Of a stretch of DNA of 64,000 nucleotides, positions 7,989 to 17,287 are shown piece after piece. The stretch is from contig NZ_AP019007.1 of assembly GCF_009176645.1 (NCBI RefSeq), positions 372,001-436,000 on the forward strand, given 5' to 3'. Below the pieces are notes generated by a model. That model saw nothing but the letters and a program-made list of their open reading frames with translations. It was not told where the DNA came from and searched no databases. Numbering within the stretch: position 1 is the first letter of the stretch; each line of letters begins with the position of its first letter. The stretch comes from Enterobacter oligotrophicus (GTDB taxonomy: Bacteria > Pseudomonadota > Gammaproteobacteria > Enterobacterales > Enterobacteriaceae). The translations under genes were made by a program, and so were the position numbers.

Positions 7989-8924
7989 ATGTCGCAAAAT
8001 CAAGAGATTAACAAGAAAGAACAATACAACCTGAATAAACTGCAAAAGCGACTTCGCCGTAACGTGGGTGAAGCCATTGCAGATTTTAATATGATTGAAG
8101 AAGGCGATCGCATCATGGTTTGCCTGTCAGGTGGTAAAGACAGCTATACCATGCTGGAGATCCTGCGCAATCTTCAGCAAAGCGCACCGGTGAATTTTTC
8201 TCTGGTGGCGGTCAACCTTGACCAGAAACAACCGGGTTTCCCTGAGCATATTCTGCCGGAGTACCTGGAAAATCTGGGCGTCGAGTACAAAATCGTAGAA
8301 GAGAATACCTACGGTATCGTGAAAGAGAAGATCCCGGAGGGGAAAACCACCTGCTCACTCTGCTCTCGCCTGCGCCGTGGCATTCTGTATCGTACCGCAA
8401 CTGAACTGGGTGCAACCAAAATTGCACTCGGTCACCACCGTGACGACATCCTGCAAACGCTGTTTCTGAATATGTTCTACGGCGGAAAAATGAAGGGAAT
8501 GCCACCGAAGCTCATGAGCGACGATGGCAAACATATCGTCATCCGCCCACTGGCCTACTGCCGCGAAAAAGACATTGAGCGTTTTTCTCAGGCCAAAGCA
8601 TTCCCGATCATCCCATGTAACCTGTGTGGCTCACAGCCAAACCTGCAACGTCAGGTGATCGGCGACATGCTGCGTGACTGGGATAAACGCTATCCGGGCC
8701 GGATCGAAACAATGTTCAGCGCGATGCAGAACGTTGTACCTTCACATCTGGCGGATGTTGAGCTGTTCGACTTTAAAGGCATCAACCACGATTCTGAAGT
8801 GGTGAATGGCGGCGATCTGGCATTTGACCGTGAAGAGATCCCAATGCAGCCAGCAGGCTGGCAGCCGGAAGAAGAAGACGCACAATTCGATGAGCTGCGT
8901 CTGAATGTCGTCGAAGTGAAGTAA
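7989..8924 (+). CDS. ttcA: tRNA 2-thiocytidine biosynthesis protein TtcA
   Basis: 311 residues, the usual length. TtcA inserts sulfur at C32 of certain tRNAs, using ATP and a [4Fe-4S] cluster. The PP-loop ATP-binding motif SGGKDS is at 47-52. The cluster-binding cysteines are the CSLC pair at C122/C125 and a cysteine of the later IPCNLCG segment (210-213). The order ttcA-dbpA matches E. coli. A terminator follows directly. Confidence 0.97.
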   Translation: MSQNQEINKKEQYNLNKLQKRLRRNVGEAIADFNMIEEGDRIMVCLSGGKDSYTMLEILRNLQQSAPVNFSLVAVNLDQKQPGFPEHILPEYLENLGVEYKIVEENTYGIVKEKIPEGKTTCSLCSRLRRGILYRTATELGATKIALGHHRDDILQTLFLNMFYGGKMKGMPPKLMSDDGKHIVIRPLAYCREKDIERFSQAKAFPIIPCNLCGSQPNLQRQVIGDMLRDWDKRYPGRIETMFSAMQNVVPSHLADVELFDFKGINHDSEVVNGGDLAFDREEIPMQPAGWQPEEEDAQFDELRLNVVEVK

Positions 8925-8930
8925 ATTTTA

Positions 8931-8963
8931 GCGTCTCAGAACCTGTTTCTGAGACGCGTTTTT
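8931..8963 (+). terminator. rho-independent terminator of ttcA
   Basis: GCGTCTCAGA (8931-8940) and TCTGAGACGC (8948-8957) form a perfect 10-base stem with a 7-base loop, followed by GTTTTTA. dbpA ends just beyond in convergent orientation. Confidence 0.9.
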
Positions 8964-8967
8964 ATGC

Positions 8968-10341
8968 CTACTTCAGAAGCCGAACCCGGCAGGTCTTCCC
9001 TTTAATTTTACCATTCTGCAGTTGCTTCCAGGCTTTATGCGCAACCGACTGGCGGACCGCCACATAGACATGTGAAGGGTGAACCGCAATTTTTCCGATA
9101 TCGGCTCCATCCAGACCAATATCCCCGGTCAACGCCCCCAGTACATCGCCCGGACGCATTTTGGCTTTTTTACCACCGTCGATACAAAGCGTGACCATCT
9201 CAGCGTCCAGCGGAACGATGCTGACATTGCCGGGTGCATTCACCCAGTTCAGCTTGAGTTGCAGCATCTCAGAGAGAATATTGGCACGCTGCGCCTCTTC
9301 CGGCGCACAGAAGCTGATCGCGAGGCCGCTGTTGCCGGCGCGTGCGGTACGCCCAATACGGTGGACGTGTACTTCCGGGTCCCAGGCCAGCTCGAAGTTA
9401 ACCACAAGCTCCAGCGATTTGATGTCCAGACCACGCGCAGCGACATCGGTCGCCACCAGCACCCGCGCACTACCGTTGGCAAAACGCACCAGCGTCTGAT
9501 CGCGATCGCGCTGTTCCAGGTCGCCATGAAGGGATAACGCACTCTGTCCGGCAGCGTTAAGGGCATCGCACACGGACTGACAATCTTTTTTAGTATTGCA
9601 GAACACCACACAGGAAGCGGGCTGGTGCTGGCTTAATAATTTTTGCAGCAACGGGATTTTGCCCTGCTGCGACGTTTCAAAAAACTGTTGTTCAATAGCG
9701 GGCAACGCGTCTACGGTGTCAATTTCAATCGTCAGCGGATTGCGCTGAACGCGACCGCTGATAGCCGCAATCGTTTCAGGCCAGGTTGCAGAGAACAGCA
9801 GCGTCTGGCGATTAGCCGGAGCGAAGCGGATAACCTCATCAATGGCGTCGCTAAAGCCCATATCGAGCATGCGGTCGGCTTCGTCCATCACCAGCGTTTG
9901 CAGAGCATCGAGTGAAACCGTGCCTTTTTGCAGGTGATCAAGCAAACGGCCAGGCGTTGCCACGAGAATGTGCGGTGCATGCTGCAAAGAGTCGCGCTGC
10001 GCGCCGAACGGTTGCCCACCACACAGAGTTAAAATTTTCGTGTTTGGTAGAAAACGCGCCAGTCGACGCAATTCGCCCGCAACCTGATCGGCCAGTTCGC
10101 GCGTCGGACACAGGATCAGAGACTGCGTCTGAAACAGTGTGGCATCGATATGCTGCAACAAACCAAGACCAAATGCGGCCGTTTTCCCACTGCCGGTTTT
10201 TGCCTGCACGCGCACATCACGGCCTTCAAGAATAGCGGGCAGCGCTGCCGCCTGGACAGGTGTCATGGTGAGGTAACCCAGCTCATTAAGGTTATCGAGC
10301 TGGGCGGCGGGCAGAACGTTCAGGGTAGAAAAAGCGGTCAC
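8968..10341 (-). CDS. dbpA: ATP-dependent DEAD-box RNA helicase DbpA
   Basis: 457 residues. DbpA is a 23S-rRNA-specific helicase acting late in 50S ribosome assembly; its C-terminal domain binds hairpin 92. Helicase motifs seen: Q motif region near 25-30, Walker A AKTGSGKT (47-54), PTRELA (79-84), DEAD (153-156), SAT (184-186) and the motif VI HRIGRTARAG. The C-terminal RNA-binding extension (from about 385) contains the DbpA-type DIGKIAVHPSHVYVAV segment. It lies beside fnrS and zntB as in E. coli. No anomalies. Confidence 0.97.
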   Translation of the reverse strand: MTAFSTLNVLPAAQLDNLNELGYLTMTPVQAAALPAILEGRDVRVQAKTGSGKTAAFGLGLLQHIDATLFQTQSLILCPTRELADQVAGELRRLARFLPNTKILTLCGGQPFGAQRDSLQHAPHILVATPGRLLDHLQKGTVSLDALQTLVMDEADRMLDMGFSDAIDEVIRFAPANRQTLLFSATWPETIAAISGRVQRNPLTIEIDTVDALPAIEQQFFETSQQGKIPLLQKLLSQHQPASCVVFCNTKKDCQSVCDALNAAGQSALSLHGDLEQRDRDQTLVRFANGSARVLVATDVAARGLDIKSLELVVNFELAWDPEVHVHRIGRTARAGNSGLAISFCAPEEAQRANILSEMLQLKLNWVNAPGNVSIVPLDAEMVTLCIDGGKKAKMRPGDVLGALTGDIGLDGADIGKIAVHPSHVYVAVRQSVAHKAWKQLQNGKIKGKTCRVRLLK

Positions 10342-10398
10342 AATATACTCTCGTGGTCATTAACGCAGTCAGATGGCGCGTATCCTCGCAGATCTCCG

Positions 10399-10551
10399 CT
10401 AACGATGCGACAATTTAATCGGCTCTTCATCTGGCGGCGGGTCCGGCATCGGCTGCGGACGGGGGATTGGGTCTGGCACCGGTGTCGGATCGGTTGGCAC
10501 CGGGTCGGACTGGCGTGTGTTAAGGTATTGCAGCGTCAGTAGCAGGCTCAT
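10399..10551 (-). CDS. 50-residue proline-rich small protein
   Basis: ATG at 10551 and TAG at 10399-10401. The product begins MSLLLTLQYLNTRQSDPVP and continues as Pro-x-Pro/Asp-Pro repeats (DPTPVPDPIPRPQPMPDPPP), then DEEPIKLSHR. Fourteen of 50 residues are proline. A very strong Shine-Dalgarno (GGAGGAG, 4 bases before the ATG) and the clean coding frame support translation. Its transcript must start between the FnrS terminator (10611) and the ATG; TTGCCT and TACCCT with 16-base spacing are weak promoter candidates. Function unknown. A disordered extended peptide is likely. Confidence 0.6.
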   Translation of the reverse strand: MSLLLTLQYLNTRQSDPVPTDPTPVPDPIPRPQPMPDPPPDEEPIKLSHR

Positions 10552-10610
10552 CTTCTCCTCCAGGTTTTTTGTGTGGACTCTTTTAGGGTAGACGCTGAGA
10601 AACCGGAGGC

Positions 10611-10730
10611 AAAAAAAAGCCGACTATTTAGTCGGCGTCGTACGAATCAATTGTGCTATGCAGTAATTCAAAAAAGGAAGTAAGACAATATGGAGCGCAA
10701 CGCCCATCGCTTGACGTTGCATTCACCTGC
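10611..10730 (-). ncRNA. fnrS: anaerobically induced small RNA FnrS
   Basis: The minus strand from 10730 starts GCAGGTGAATGCAACGTC and is nearly identical to E. coli FnrS throughout. It ends in the stem GCCGACTA/TAGTCGGC (10619-10636) and eight U residues (10618 back to 10611). FnrS is a Hfq-binding sRNA made under anoxia; it represses aerobic-metabolism and oxidative-stress mRNAs such as sodB, sodA, maeA and gpmA. Position between dbpA and zntB is as in E. coli. Only the terminator loop differs noticeably. Confidence 0.95.
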
Positions 10731-10765
10731 GGGAGTAATATTGCACCTTACGGGGTAGATGTTTA

Positions 10766-10779
10766 TTGACTTCGCTCAA
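10766..10779. promoter_or_regulatory. FNR-binding site of the fnrS promoter
   Basis: TTGAC-TTCG-CTCAA matches the FNR consensus TTGAT-N4-ATCAA with one symmetrical mismatch per half. Its centre (10772.5) lies about 42 bases upstream of the FnrS start at 10730, the standard class II activator position. Confidence 0.8.
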
Positions 10780-10825
10780 TTAAAATCACGTTTTGATGCA
10801 CAGAATGCGTCAAAAAAACGTAAAT

Positions 10826-11809
10826 TTACAGCCATTTACTACGATGCAACCACCACGCAACACCCCCAATCAAAACCACTAACATGACGCAAAAAGCGGT
10901 GAAACCATAATGGTATTCCCCACCAGGTATTCCCCCCAGATTTACGCCAAACAGACCGGTTAAAAATGTACTGGGTAAAAATACCATTGCCATCAGCGAC
11001 ATCGTATACGTTCTTCTGGCCAGCGACTCCTGCATCACCTGCGCGATTTCATCCGCCATTACTGCCGTTCTGGCAATACAGGAATCTATCTCATCAAGGC
11101 CACGTCCGAGCCTGTCGGCAATATCCTGCATTCTGCGGCGCTGGTCATCGTTCATCCAGCTCAGGCGTTCGCTGGCCAGCCGCGCATACACATCCCGCTG
11201 TGGAGTCATATAACGACGCATCACAATTAACTGTTTACGCAACAACGCCAGAAAACCTCGAGGCGGGATCTGCTGATCGAGCAAATTATCTTCGAGATCA
11301 ATAATTTTATCGTGCAACTCTTCAATAAACTCACTGGCGTGATCGGTCAGAGCATCACAAACATCCACCAGCCAGCTTCCGCAATCCGTCGGGCCGGTGC
11401 CCTCTTTCAAATCATTCACCACGTCATCAAGCGCCAGCACCTTACGCTGACGTGTGGAGACAATCATGCGTTCATCCATATAGAGACGCATCGCAACCAA
11501 CTGGTCCGGGCGTTCATCCGTGCTGCCGTTAATGCAGCGCAGCGTAATCAGCGTACCCTCACCCATTCTGCTGACTCTTGGCCGCAGGCTTTCACCCGCC
11601 AGCGCATCACGAATGTTGTTAGGCAATAGCGGGGTCGTTGCCAGCCACTGGGCGCTATCCGGATGCGTATAGTTCAGATGCAGCCAGCAGGGATGTTCAC
11701 GGTCAATGTCATCATTATCTTCCAGCGGCCGTGCGCCACCCCGGCCGTCAAAAACCCACGCAAAAACCGCGTCAGGAACGTTAATTTCAGACCCTTTAAT
11801 GCTTTCCAC
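10826..11809 (-). CDS. zntB: zinc transporter ZntB (CorA family)
   Basis: 327 residues, identical in length to E. coli ZntB. It is a homopentameric inner-membrane Zn2+ transporter with a large N-terminal cytoplasmic funnel (to about residue 265) and two C-terminal membrane helices. The pore-entrance signature is [17 protein letters not shown] near 285-300, the ZntB variant (GVN) of the CorA GMN motif. It ends in WWLHRSKWL. It lies next to fnrS/dbpA as in E. coli. No nearby metal-responsive operator was recognised. Confidence 0.95.
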   Translation of the reverse strand: MESIKGSEINVPDAVFAWVFDGRGGARPLEDNDDIDREHPCWLHLNYTHPDSAQWLATTPLLPNNIRDALAGESLRPRVSRMGEGTLITLRCINGSTDERPDQLVAMRLYMDERMIVSTRQRKVLALDDVVNDLKEGTGPTDCGSWLVDVCDALTDHASEFIEELHDKIIDLEDNLLDQQIPPRGFLALLRKQLIVMRRYMTPQRDVYARLASERLSWMNDDQRRRMQDIADRLGRGLDEIDSCIARTAVMADEIAQVMQESLARRTYTMSLMAMVFLPSTFLTGLFGVNLGGIPGGEYHYGFTAFCVMLVVLIGGVAWWLHRSKWL

Positions 11810-11917
11810 AACGCCTCCACCTTTTTATTGCTTTCGCTGTCAGTCTAGCTTTCGTCCAGGGTTAAGCAATAAATATGTAGGGCATCACGCTGAATTAGCT
11901 CAGGAATTGTACACAGG

Positions 11918-13072
11918 TTAATGTGAATGTCCTGGCCGCGGTGAAAACAGCGGTGGCCGGTGTGTCTGCGGTGAGGCATCGCCAGGCTGGTAGCCGTTAT
12001 CCAGCCGGAAATTTCGGGTTCGGGTTTGCAATTCAATCACCTGATTGCGCAGAACGTCGGAGGAGCCGTTAAGTTCTTCCGCCATGGCAACATTGCTCTG
12101 CGTCACACGTTCCAGCTCAGATAACGCCTGCGTGATTTGCGAAATCCCTTTTTCCTGCTCTGACGTCGATGCGGAAATATCGTCCATCAGTCTGCTGACA
12201 TTGCTTGATCCTGCCACTATCTCATGCATGTTTTTTTCGGCTTCCGAGACGACAGTCACGCCCTGTGTCACGTTGTTACTGGTTACATCAATCAGCGCCT
12301 TAATGTTTTTTGCCGCCTCAGCGCTGCGGTGCGCAAGGCTCCGGACTTCCCCCGCCACCACTGAAAACCCTTTACCGTGATCTCCGGCTCTGGCCGCTTC
12401 GACAGCCGCATTCAGGGCCAGAATATTGGTCTGGAATGCGATGCCATCAATAAGAGTGATAATCTCCGTCATTTGCTGGGCGCATTCGGTAATGGATTGC
12501 ATATTGTTGGCAACCTGTCCCATCAGCTCGCCCCCTTTACGCGCCTGCAGTGTCGCGGCGTTCGCCTGTTCGCTGGCGAGACGCGTATTATCTGCATTAT
12601 TTCTCGTGCTCGCCGCCATCTGTTCCATGCTGGCAGCCGTCTGGATCAACGAAGCAGACTGCTGCTCTGTTTTCACGGAAAGCTGCGCGCTGCGAGAAGA
12701 AAGTTGCTCAGATAAGGTCATAGCGGTTTGTGACGAAGCCCGGATTTCACGCACCAGCGTTGCGATATTACTTGATAAACTATTAATTCCAGGAATTAAG
12801 CGCCCTGCACAGTTATTGCCAAACTCAGGGATCGATACGGCAAGATTACCCGATGTCACTTCTTCAATACTTTTTTTCACAGTATTGATCGGCGTCACAA
12901 GATATTTTGTCATGTAGACCCAAAGCAAAAATAATGCAACGAATTGTATGATATTCACAGTGATAAAAAGTGACATACTCCCTGCGAATAACGTCATGGC
13001 CCCATCGTTTATCAAAAAAACACATACAAGAAAATAGAAAATGAAAGTTCTGACACTCATATTTCTTAGCAT
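11918..13072 (-). CDS. methyl-accepting chemotaxis protein without a periplasmic domain
   Basis: 384 residues from the ATG at 13072; a longer frame to 13150 lacks a ribosome binding site and adds a charged stretch before the first helix. Two membrane helices (about 8-29 and 32-56) are separated by only a few residues, so there is no ligand-binding domain outside the membrane. A HAMP region follows (LVTPINTVKKSIEEV), then the methylation/coiled-coil helices and the invariant hairpin tip DGIAFQTNILALNAAVEAAR, which contacts CheA/CheW, and SVVAGEVRSLA. The C-terminus is a Pro/His-rich tail (QTHRPPLFSPRPGHSH) without the NWETF-type CheR tether. The receptor must sense through its membrane segments, internal pH or energy state, or a partner. 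E. coli has no such gene beside zntB. Confidence 0.85.
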   Translation of the reverse strand: MLRNMSVRTFIFYFLVCVFLINDGAMTLFAGSMSLFITVNIIQFVALFLLWVYMTKYLVTPINTVKKSIEEVTSGNLAVSIPEFGNNCAGRLIPGINSLSSNIATLVREIRASSQTAMTLSEQLSSRSAQLSVKTEQQSASLIQTAASMEQMAASTRNNADNTRLASEQANAATLQARKGGELMGQVANNMQSITECAQQMTEIITLIDGIAFQTNILALNAAVEAARAGDHGKGFSVVAGEVRSLAHRSAEAAKNIKALIDVTSNNVTQGVTVVSEAEKNMHEIVAGSSNVSRLMDDISASTSEQEKGISQITQALSELERVTQSNVAMAEELNGSSDVLRNQVIELQTRTRNFRLDNGYQPGDASPQTHRPPLFSPRPGHSH

Positions 13073-13530
13073 GATTATTCCCACAACTTTATATTTTAGT
13101 CGGCATGATCGTTTATAGCACCCACCACGAATTTTGTCCTCACGATCCACGCAGCTTTCTCGCTTTGCAGTTAGATTGTGATGATTTAGCTTAGGATGAG
13201 ATAAAGCATGGTATTACAGGAAATGTTGAAGCCACCATGCTGCCGGACTGGTTTATACCCTCCTGAAGCGATAACATTTGCTGTGGTAGTACAATATGCT
13301 CTCTCTCATATTTAAGGAGTATTGCTGCAAATTCATTTCTTTGTTTAGCGATGCTTAATCATTTTTCAAAGAGGATATATTTTATACTCTCTGTTAAACG
13401 ATTATTTTTAATATGAGTGCTCATTTTTCACGATCAATTACTAATATTGCCTGAGCGAGCATGTCACAGACAGATACAAGACCTATCCGGAAGACACACT
13501 CCGTAACCTTTATTGGCGTGGGATTGCATA
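13073..13530. other. divergent intergenic region, no gene seen
   Basis: 458 bases between the leftward chemoreceptor gene and the rightward MHYT-EAL gene. It is AT-rich with no credible open frame. On the minus strand GCCGACTAA (13097-13105) resembles the -10 of flagellar sigma-28 promoters, but has one extra base and no proper TAAA at the right distance. The plus-strand gene has only a weak GTGGGA ribosome site. Confidence 0.5.
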
Positions 13531-15660
13531 ATGCTTAACGTATCGTGGGACCCAGTTTTAATAGCCATCTCTTATCTGGTGGCGTTTATCGCCTCATTTG
13601 TAGCATTAGACAGTGCGGGTAAAATCCCGCTATCCAGCCGTAAAACGGCGACATTCTGGCGAATTACGGGTGGCGTAACGCTGGGAATCGGGATCTGGGC
13701 GATGCATTTTATTGGCATGCTGTCGATGAAAATGCCGATGATCATGAGTTATCACCTCTGGCTCACCCTCGCCTCGTTGGGTGTCGCGGTGCTTGCCGCA
13801 ACGCTGGCGATTAATATCGCCGTCCACGGCAAATCGCTCTCTCCCTTTCGCCTGATCTTTTCTACGCTGATCCTCAGCGCTGGCGTGCTCTCCATGCATT
13901 ATGTGGGCATGGCCGCGTTGATGCCTGAAGGCAGCATCATCTGGGATCGGCAAAAGGTGATACTGTCAGTGCTCATTGCCATTATCGCCTCTGGCGTCGC
14001 ACTCTGGCTGGCATTCCACCTGCGGGATAAACGTAAAGGCGTGTTTATCAACCGCATCGCGGCGGCTCTTGTAATGGGAGCAGCCATTTGCGCAATGCAT
14101 TATACCGGCATGAGTGCCGCTCATTTCCACGAAATGGAATACACCTTATCGGGCGGCATCAGCGAGCAGGGATTATCGATCTGGGTATCCGTCACGACGT
14201 TATCTCTGCTTGGTATCATGCTTATCATTTCGCTGGTGGACTCTCACTGGCGCACCAGTCGGTTAACCGATAATTTGCATCAACTCAACCGACAGCTTGA
14301 ACTGCAGGCGCGCTTCGATGCGCTTACCGGCCTCGCCAATCGTCATCAGATGGATCTTCGCCTGCAGGATTGTCTGCACAGTGCGTTGCTTAATAAAAAG
14401 CAATTTGCGGTTATTTTTCTCGATGTTGATCATTTTAAACGCGTTAATGACACCTGGGGTCACCACGTTGGTGATGAACTGTTGATACACATTGCACAGC
14501 GCATTACATCAAGATTAACCCATGAGATGACCCTCGCGCGATTGGGTGCCGATGCGTTTATTCTGCTGGCTCCGGAATGCGATGACGAGAAGCTGAATAT
14601 TCTTCTTTCTGGATTGCTGGATGATTTACGCCGACCGCTCTCAATTTGTGGGCACGCGTTGAACATCACATGCAGTGCGGGCGTTAGCCTCTTCCCCCTT
14701 CATGGTGAAACGCTGCATGAGCTCAAACTTAAAGCAGATGCGGCCATGCATCATGTTAAGCTGGAAGGCCGTAACGGCTGGGCTGTTTATCGCCCTGAAA
14801 TGTCCACCGCAGTGCCTGCTGAGCCAGCCTTTTTACAGGAGCTTTCTCAGGCACTTGAGCGCGATCAATTTGAACTGTGGTATCAGCCAACCTATCTTGC
14901 TGAACAGAATACCATTCATGGGTTTGAAGCACTGCTGCGCTGGCGTCATCCCGTACAGGGCGTCTTGCTTCCTGGTCTGTTTTTACCTTCACTGGAGCAA
15001 ACCGGTTTAATCATTTCGGTCGGAAACTGGGCCATAGAGGCTGCATGCCGACAATTAAACTTCTGGACGGAACAAGGTTTCAGCCAGTGGACACTGTCAT
15101 TCAACCTGTCTCCCGTACAGTTCGAGCAACAGGATATATTCCAGGTCGTCTCTTCGATGCTGCAAAAATATAATCTGGCACCATCCCGGCTGATCCTGGA
15201 GGTGACTGAAAGTACGGCTCTTAAGAATCTCGATCGAAGCATCGAATTGCTCAATGCCTTCAACCAGGCTGGGATCACCGTCTCAATAGATGATTTTGGA
15301 ACCGGCTATTCCAACCTGCTGATGCTGAGCGTCCTTCCTGCCAGAGAACTTAAAATCGACAAAAGTTTTGTATGCTCAATGCTGGAAAATGAAAAAAGCA
15401 GAAAATTGGTAGAAACAATAATAAATATCGCCCGAACAATGGAGATGAGTGTCGTCGCAGAAGGTATTGAAACTGAGGAGCAGCAGGCTATGCTGGTGAA
15501 TCTGGGGTGTGATTATTTACAGGGATTTTTATTCTCTCGTCCGTTGCCTGCCGAACAGGTTCCCTGGCTGTTATTACAAAAGCACTCTGATAAGCAGATT
15601 ATACCAATCGGTAAAATTCACACGGAACCCACCATTATTTCACAAAAAAATCATGCCTGA
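13531..15660 (+). CDS. MHYT-GGDEF-EAL membrane protein, predicted c-di-GMP phosphodiesterase
   Basis: 709 residues from the ATG at 13531 (an in-frame TTG lies 18 bases upstream; the MLNVSWDPVL start matches MHYT proteins). The N-terminal seven-helix MHYT sensor shows its repeated MHFIGM, MHYVGM and MHYTGM motifs (about 55-195), thought to bind metal and sense a diatomic gas. The GGDEF domain is degenerate: GADAF at 339-343, so it probably does not make c-di-GMP. The EAL domain looks active: EAL at 466-468, the EVTES glutamate, IDDFGTGYS at 586-594, LKIDKSF and the VAEGIET motif. Predicted to hydrolyse c-di-GMP at the inner membrane. The cyclase gene dgcM begins 91 bases downstream in the same direction. 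Confidence 0.9.
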   Translation: MLNVSWDPVLIAISYLVAFIASFVALDSAGKIPLSSRKTATFWRITGGVTLGIGIWAMHFIGMLSMKMPMIMSYHLWLTLASLGVAVLAATLAINIAVHGKSLSPFRLIFSTLILSAGVLSMHYVGMAALMPEGSIIWDRQKVILSVLIAIIASGVALWLAFHLRDKRKGVFINRIAAALVMGAAICAMHYTGMSAAHFHEMEYTLSGGISEQGLSIWVSVTTLSLLGIMLIISLVDSHWRTSRLTDNLHQLNRQLELQARFDALTGLANRHQMDLRLQDCLHSALLNKKQFAVIFLDVDHFKRVNDTWGHHVGDELLIHIAQRITSRLTHEMTLARLGADAFILLAPECDDEKLNILLSGLLDDLRRPLSICGHALNITCSAGVSLFPLHGETLHELKLKADAAMHHVKLEGRNGWAVYRPEMSTAVPAEPAFLQELSQALERDQFELWYQPTYLAEQNTIHGFEALLRWRHPVQGVLLPGLFLPSLEQTGLIISVGNWAIEAACRQLNFWTEQGFSQWTLSFNLSPVQFEQQDIFQVVSSMLQKYNLAPSRLILEVTESTALKNLDRSIELLNAFNQAGITVSIDDFGTGYSNLLMLSVLPARELKIDKSFVCSMLENEKSRKLVETIINIARTMEMSVVAEGIETEEQQAMLVNLGCDYLQGFLFSRPLPAEQVPWLLLQKHSDKQIIPIGKIHTEPTIISQKNHA

Positions 15661-15751
15661 AGTGATTAAGTAAGGTATGTTTCAAAGGAGTCCACGCGAG
15701 TCTATTCCGTCGTGATCGCAAGTACACCGTGCTGATGTACAGGAATTCCCT

Positions 15752-16984
15752 ATGCCGCAATATTGCTTTGATGCGCTTAACTTCATTAAAACGCCCGTGT
15801 GGCTGGTATCTCCGGTTTCGGAAAATATTATATTTGCCAATGCAGCCGCAACAGAGGTGATGCGCGATAAAACACTGGACGATATGCGCAGTGGTATGTA
15901 TTCCGCAAAAGCACAAACCCTGCTCACTATGTACGTTCCCGATCTTAAAGCTACTCAGGAAATCATTGAAATCTGGACGGTATGGCGTGATAAACAGGAA
16001 ACCACGCTAAGTTGCCGCCTGACGCTTACCTGTGCAGAACCGCATGGAGAAGTGATTGTTTTTGAAGGCCTCTCACCGCAGGTCAACGCAGGGCTTAAGG
16101 CCAGTCGTTCAGCTACCTACCAGCGTAAAAAACAGGGATTCTACGCACGCTTTTTCCTTACTAACAGCGCCCCCATGCTGTTGATCGATCCCGCCAGGGA
16201 CGGTCAAATCGTTGATGCAAATCTTGCCGCGCTTCATTTTTACGGCTACGCCCACGAGGAGATGTGCCGCAAACATACCTGGGAAATTAATACGCTGGGC
16301 CGCGATATCCTGCCCGTCATGACTGAAATCGCCAGCCTTCCGGGAGGTCATAAACCGCTTAACTTTGTGCATCGACTTGCCGACGGCACAACGCGTCACG
16401 TCCAGACCTATGCCGGACCGATTGAGATCTACGGCGATAAGCTAATGCTGTGCATCATTCATGATATTACGGAACAGAAGCGGCTGGAGCAGGAACTGGA
16501 ACACGCTGCCTTGCGCGATTCCATGACTGGCCTGTTGAATCGCCGCCAGTTTTACAGTATCACTGAACAAATCACCCCCTCGCATCTTCCCGCACAACAG
16601 CAATTTAGCCTGCTGCTGGTAGATACCGATCATTTCAAAGAGATTAATGACGTCTTTGGGCACCTCAAGGGTGATGAAGTGCTTATCTCCCTTTCCCGTA
16701 CTCTGGAAGCCTGCAGCCGCAAAGATGATTTTGTGTTCCGCTGGGGCGGTGAAGAATTTGTGCTCCTGCTGCCACGCACCACGCTTGAGAACGCAATGCA
16801 GATTGCGGAAACCATTCGCGTTGCCGTGGCGCATATTACGATCCCCGGCCTGCCTCGTTTCACTGTCAGCATCGGCGTTGCGCGGCATAATCAGGGGGAA
16901 AGCATTGATGACCTGTTTAAACGCGTGGATGATGCGCTTTATCGCGCCAAAAATGATGGCCGAAACAAAGTGCTGGCAGCATGA
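15752..16984 (+). CDS. dgcM: diguanylate cyclase DgcM (YdaM)
   Basis: 410 residues, the same length as E. coli DgcM. It has two N-terminal PAS-like regions (about 8-100 and 135-240, the latter ending CIIHDITEQKRLEQELEHAA) and a GGDEF domain with the active-site motif GGEEF at 332-336. An RxxD product-inhibition site (RKDD, 323-326) lies five residues before it. It synthesises c-di-GMP; in E. coli it acts locally with the phosphodiesterase PdeR and the regulator MlrA to switch on csgD and curli. The E. coli neighbour zntB is also here, separated by two inserted signalling genes. Its new neighbour is an EAL phosphodiesterase. Confidence 0.9.
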   Translation: MPQYCFDALNFIKTPVWLVSPVSENIIFANAAATEVMRDKTLDDMRSGMYSAKAQTLLTMYVPDLKATQEIIEIWTVWRDKQETTLSCRLTLTCAEPHGEVIVFEGLSPQVNAGLKASRSATYQRKKQGFYARFFLTNSAPMLLIDPARDGQIVDANLAALHFYGYAHEEMCRKHTWEINTLGRDILPVMTEIASLPGGHKPLNFVHRLADGTTRHVQTYAGPIEIYGDKLMLCIIHDITEQKRLEQELEHAALRDSMTGLLNRRQFYSITEQITPSHLPAQQQFSLLLVDTDHFKEINDVFGHLKGDEVLISLSRTLEACSRKDDFVFRWGGEEFVLLLPRTTLENAMQIAETIRVAVAHITIPGLPRFTVSIGVARHNQGESIDDLFKRVDDALYRAKNDGRNKVLAA

Positions 16985-17017
16985 AACTGGAGTAATAAGT
17001 GAAGCCTCGCTACAATG

Positions 17018-17047
17018 CCCACCTAAATGAGACAAACTTCAGGTGGG
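17018..17047. repeat. inverted repeat downstream of dgcM
   Basis: CCCACCT (17018-17024) and AGGTGGG (17041-17047) are perfect inverse complements around a 16-base loop. There is no T-run, so it is not a standard terminator; it may stabilise the dgcM 3' end or control the small ORF just beyond. Confidence 0.4.
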
Positions 17048-17058
17048 TAGAGTCTGCG

Positions 17059-17199
17059 ATGGGAAAAACAGAAATAATACTCATCTTAATTATTTTGAGC
17101 CTTATCATATTTGGCTTGTGGTTTATCTTCAGTGGCGAAATATGGCTCGTCGTGGAGTATTTTGAAAATAGTCTCTACCCCACAATCGAGGTTCCATAA
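17059..17199 (+). CDS. putative small membrane protein
   Basis: 46 residues: MGKTEIILILIILSLIIFGL and onward, one strongly hydrophobic helix (5-24), then an amphipathic tail EIWLVVEYFENSLYPTIEVP. An alternative GTG start at 16999 would add 20 residues but span the inverted repeat at 17018-17047. The ribosome site before 17059 is weak (GGGTAGAG). The membrane-helix composition argues for a real gene, but no family is recognised. Confidence 0.35.
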   Translation: MGKTEIILILIILSLIIFGLWFIFSGEIWLVVEYFENSLYPTIEVP

Positions 17200-17287
17200 C
17201 GTACGTTTATGGCGGTTAGCGAATCAAAAAAATTTATTTCGCCCGTACTCTTTTGGGATTTTTATTTCTGACGAAGGCGGTATACAT

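Noticed and set aside
10150..10542. Plus-strand frame covering the dbpA start and the proline-rich ORF
   Set aside because: Both covered regions have better coding sequence on the minus strand.
13085..13125. Sigma-28 promoter for the chemoreceptor
   Set aside because: The GCCGACTAA element has an extra base and the TAAA element is at the wrong distance.
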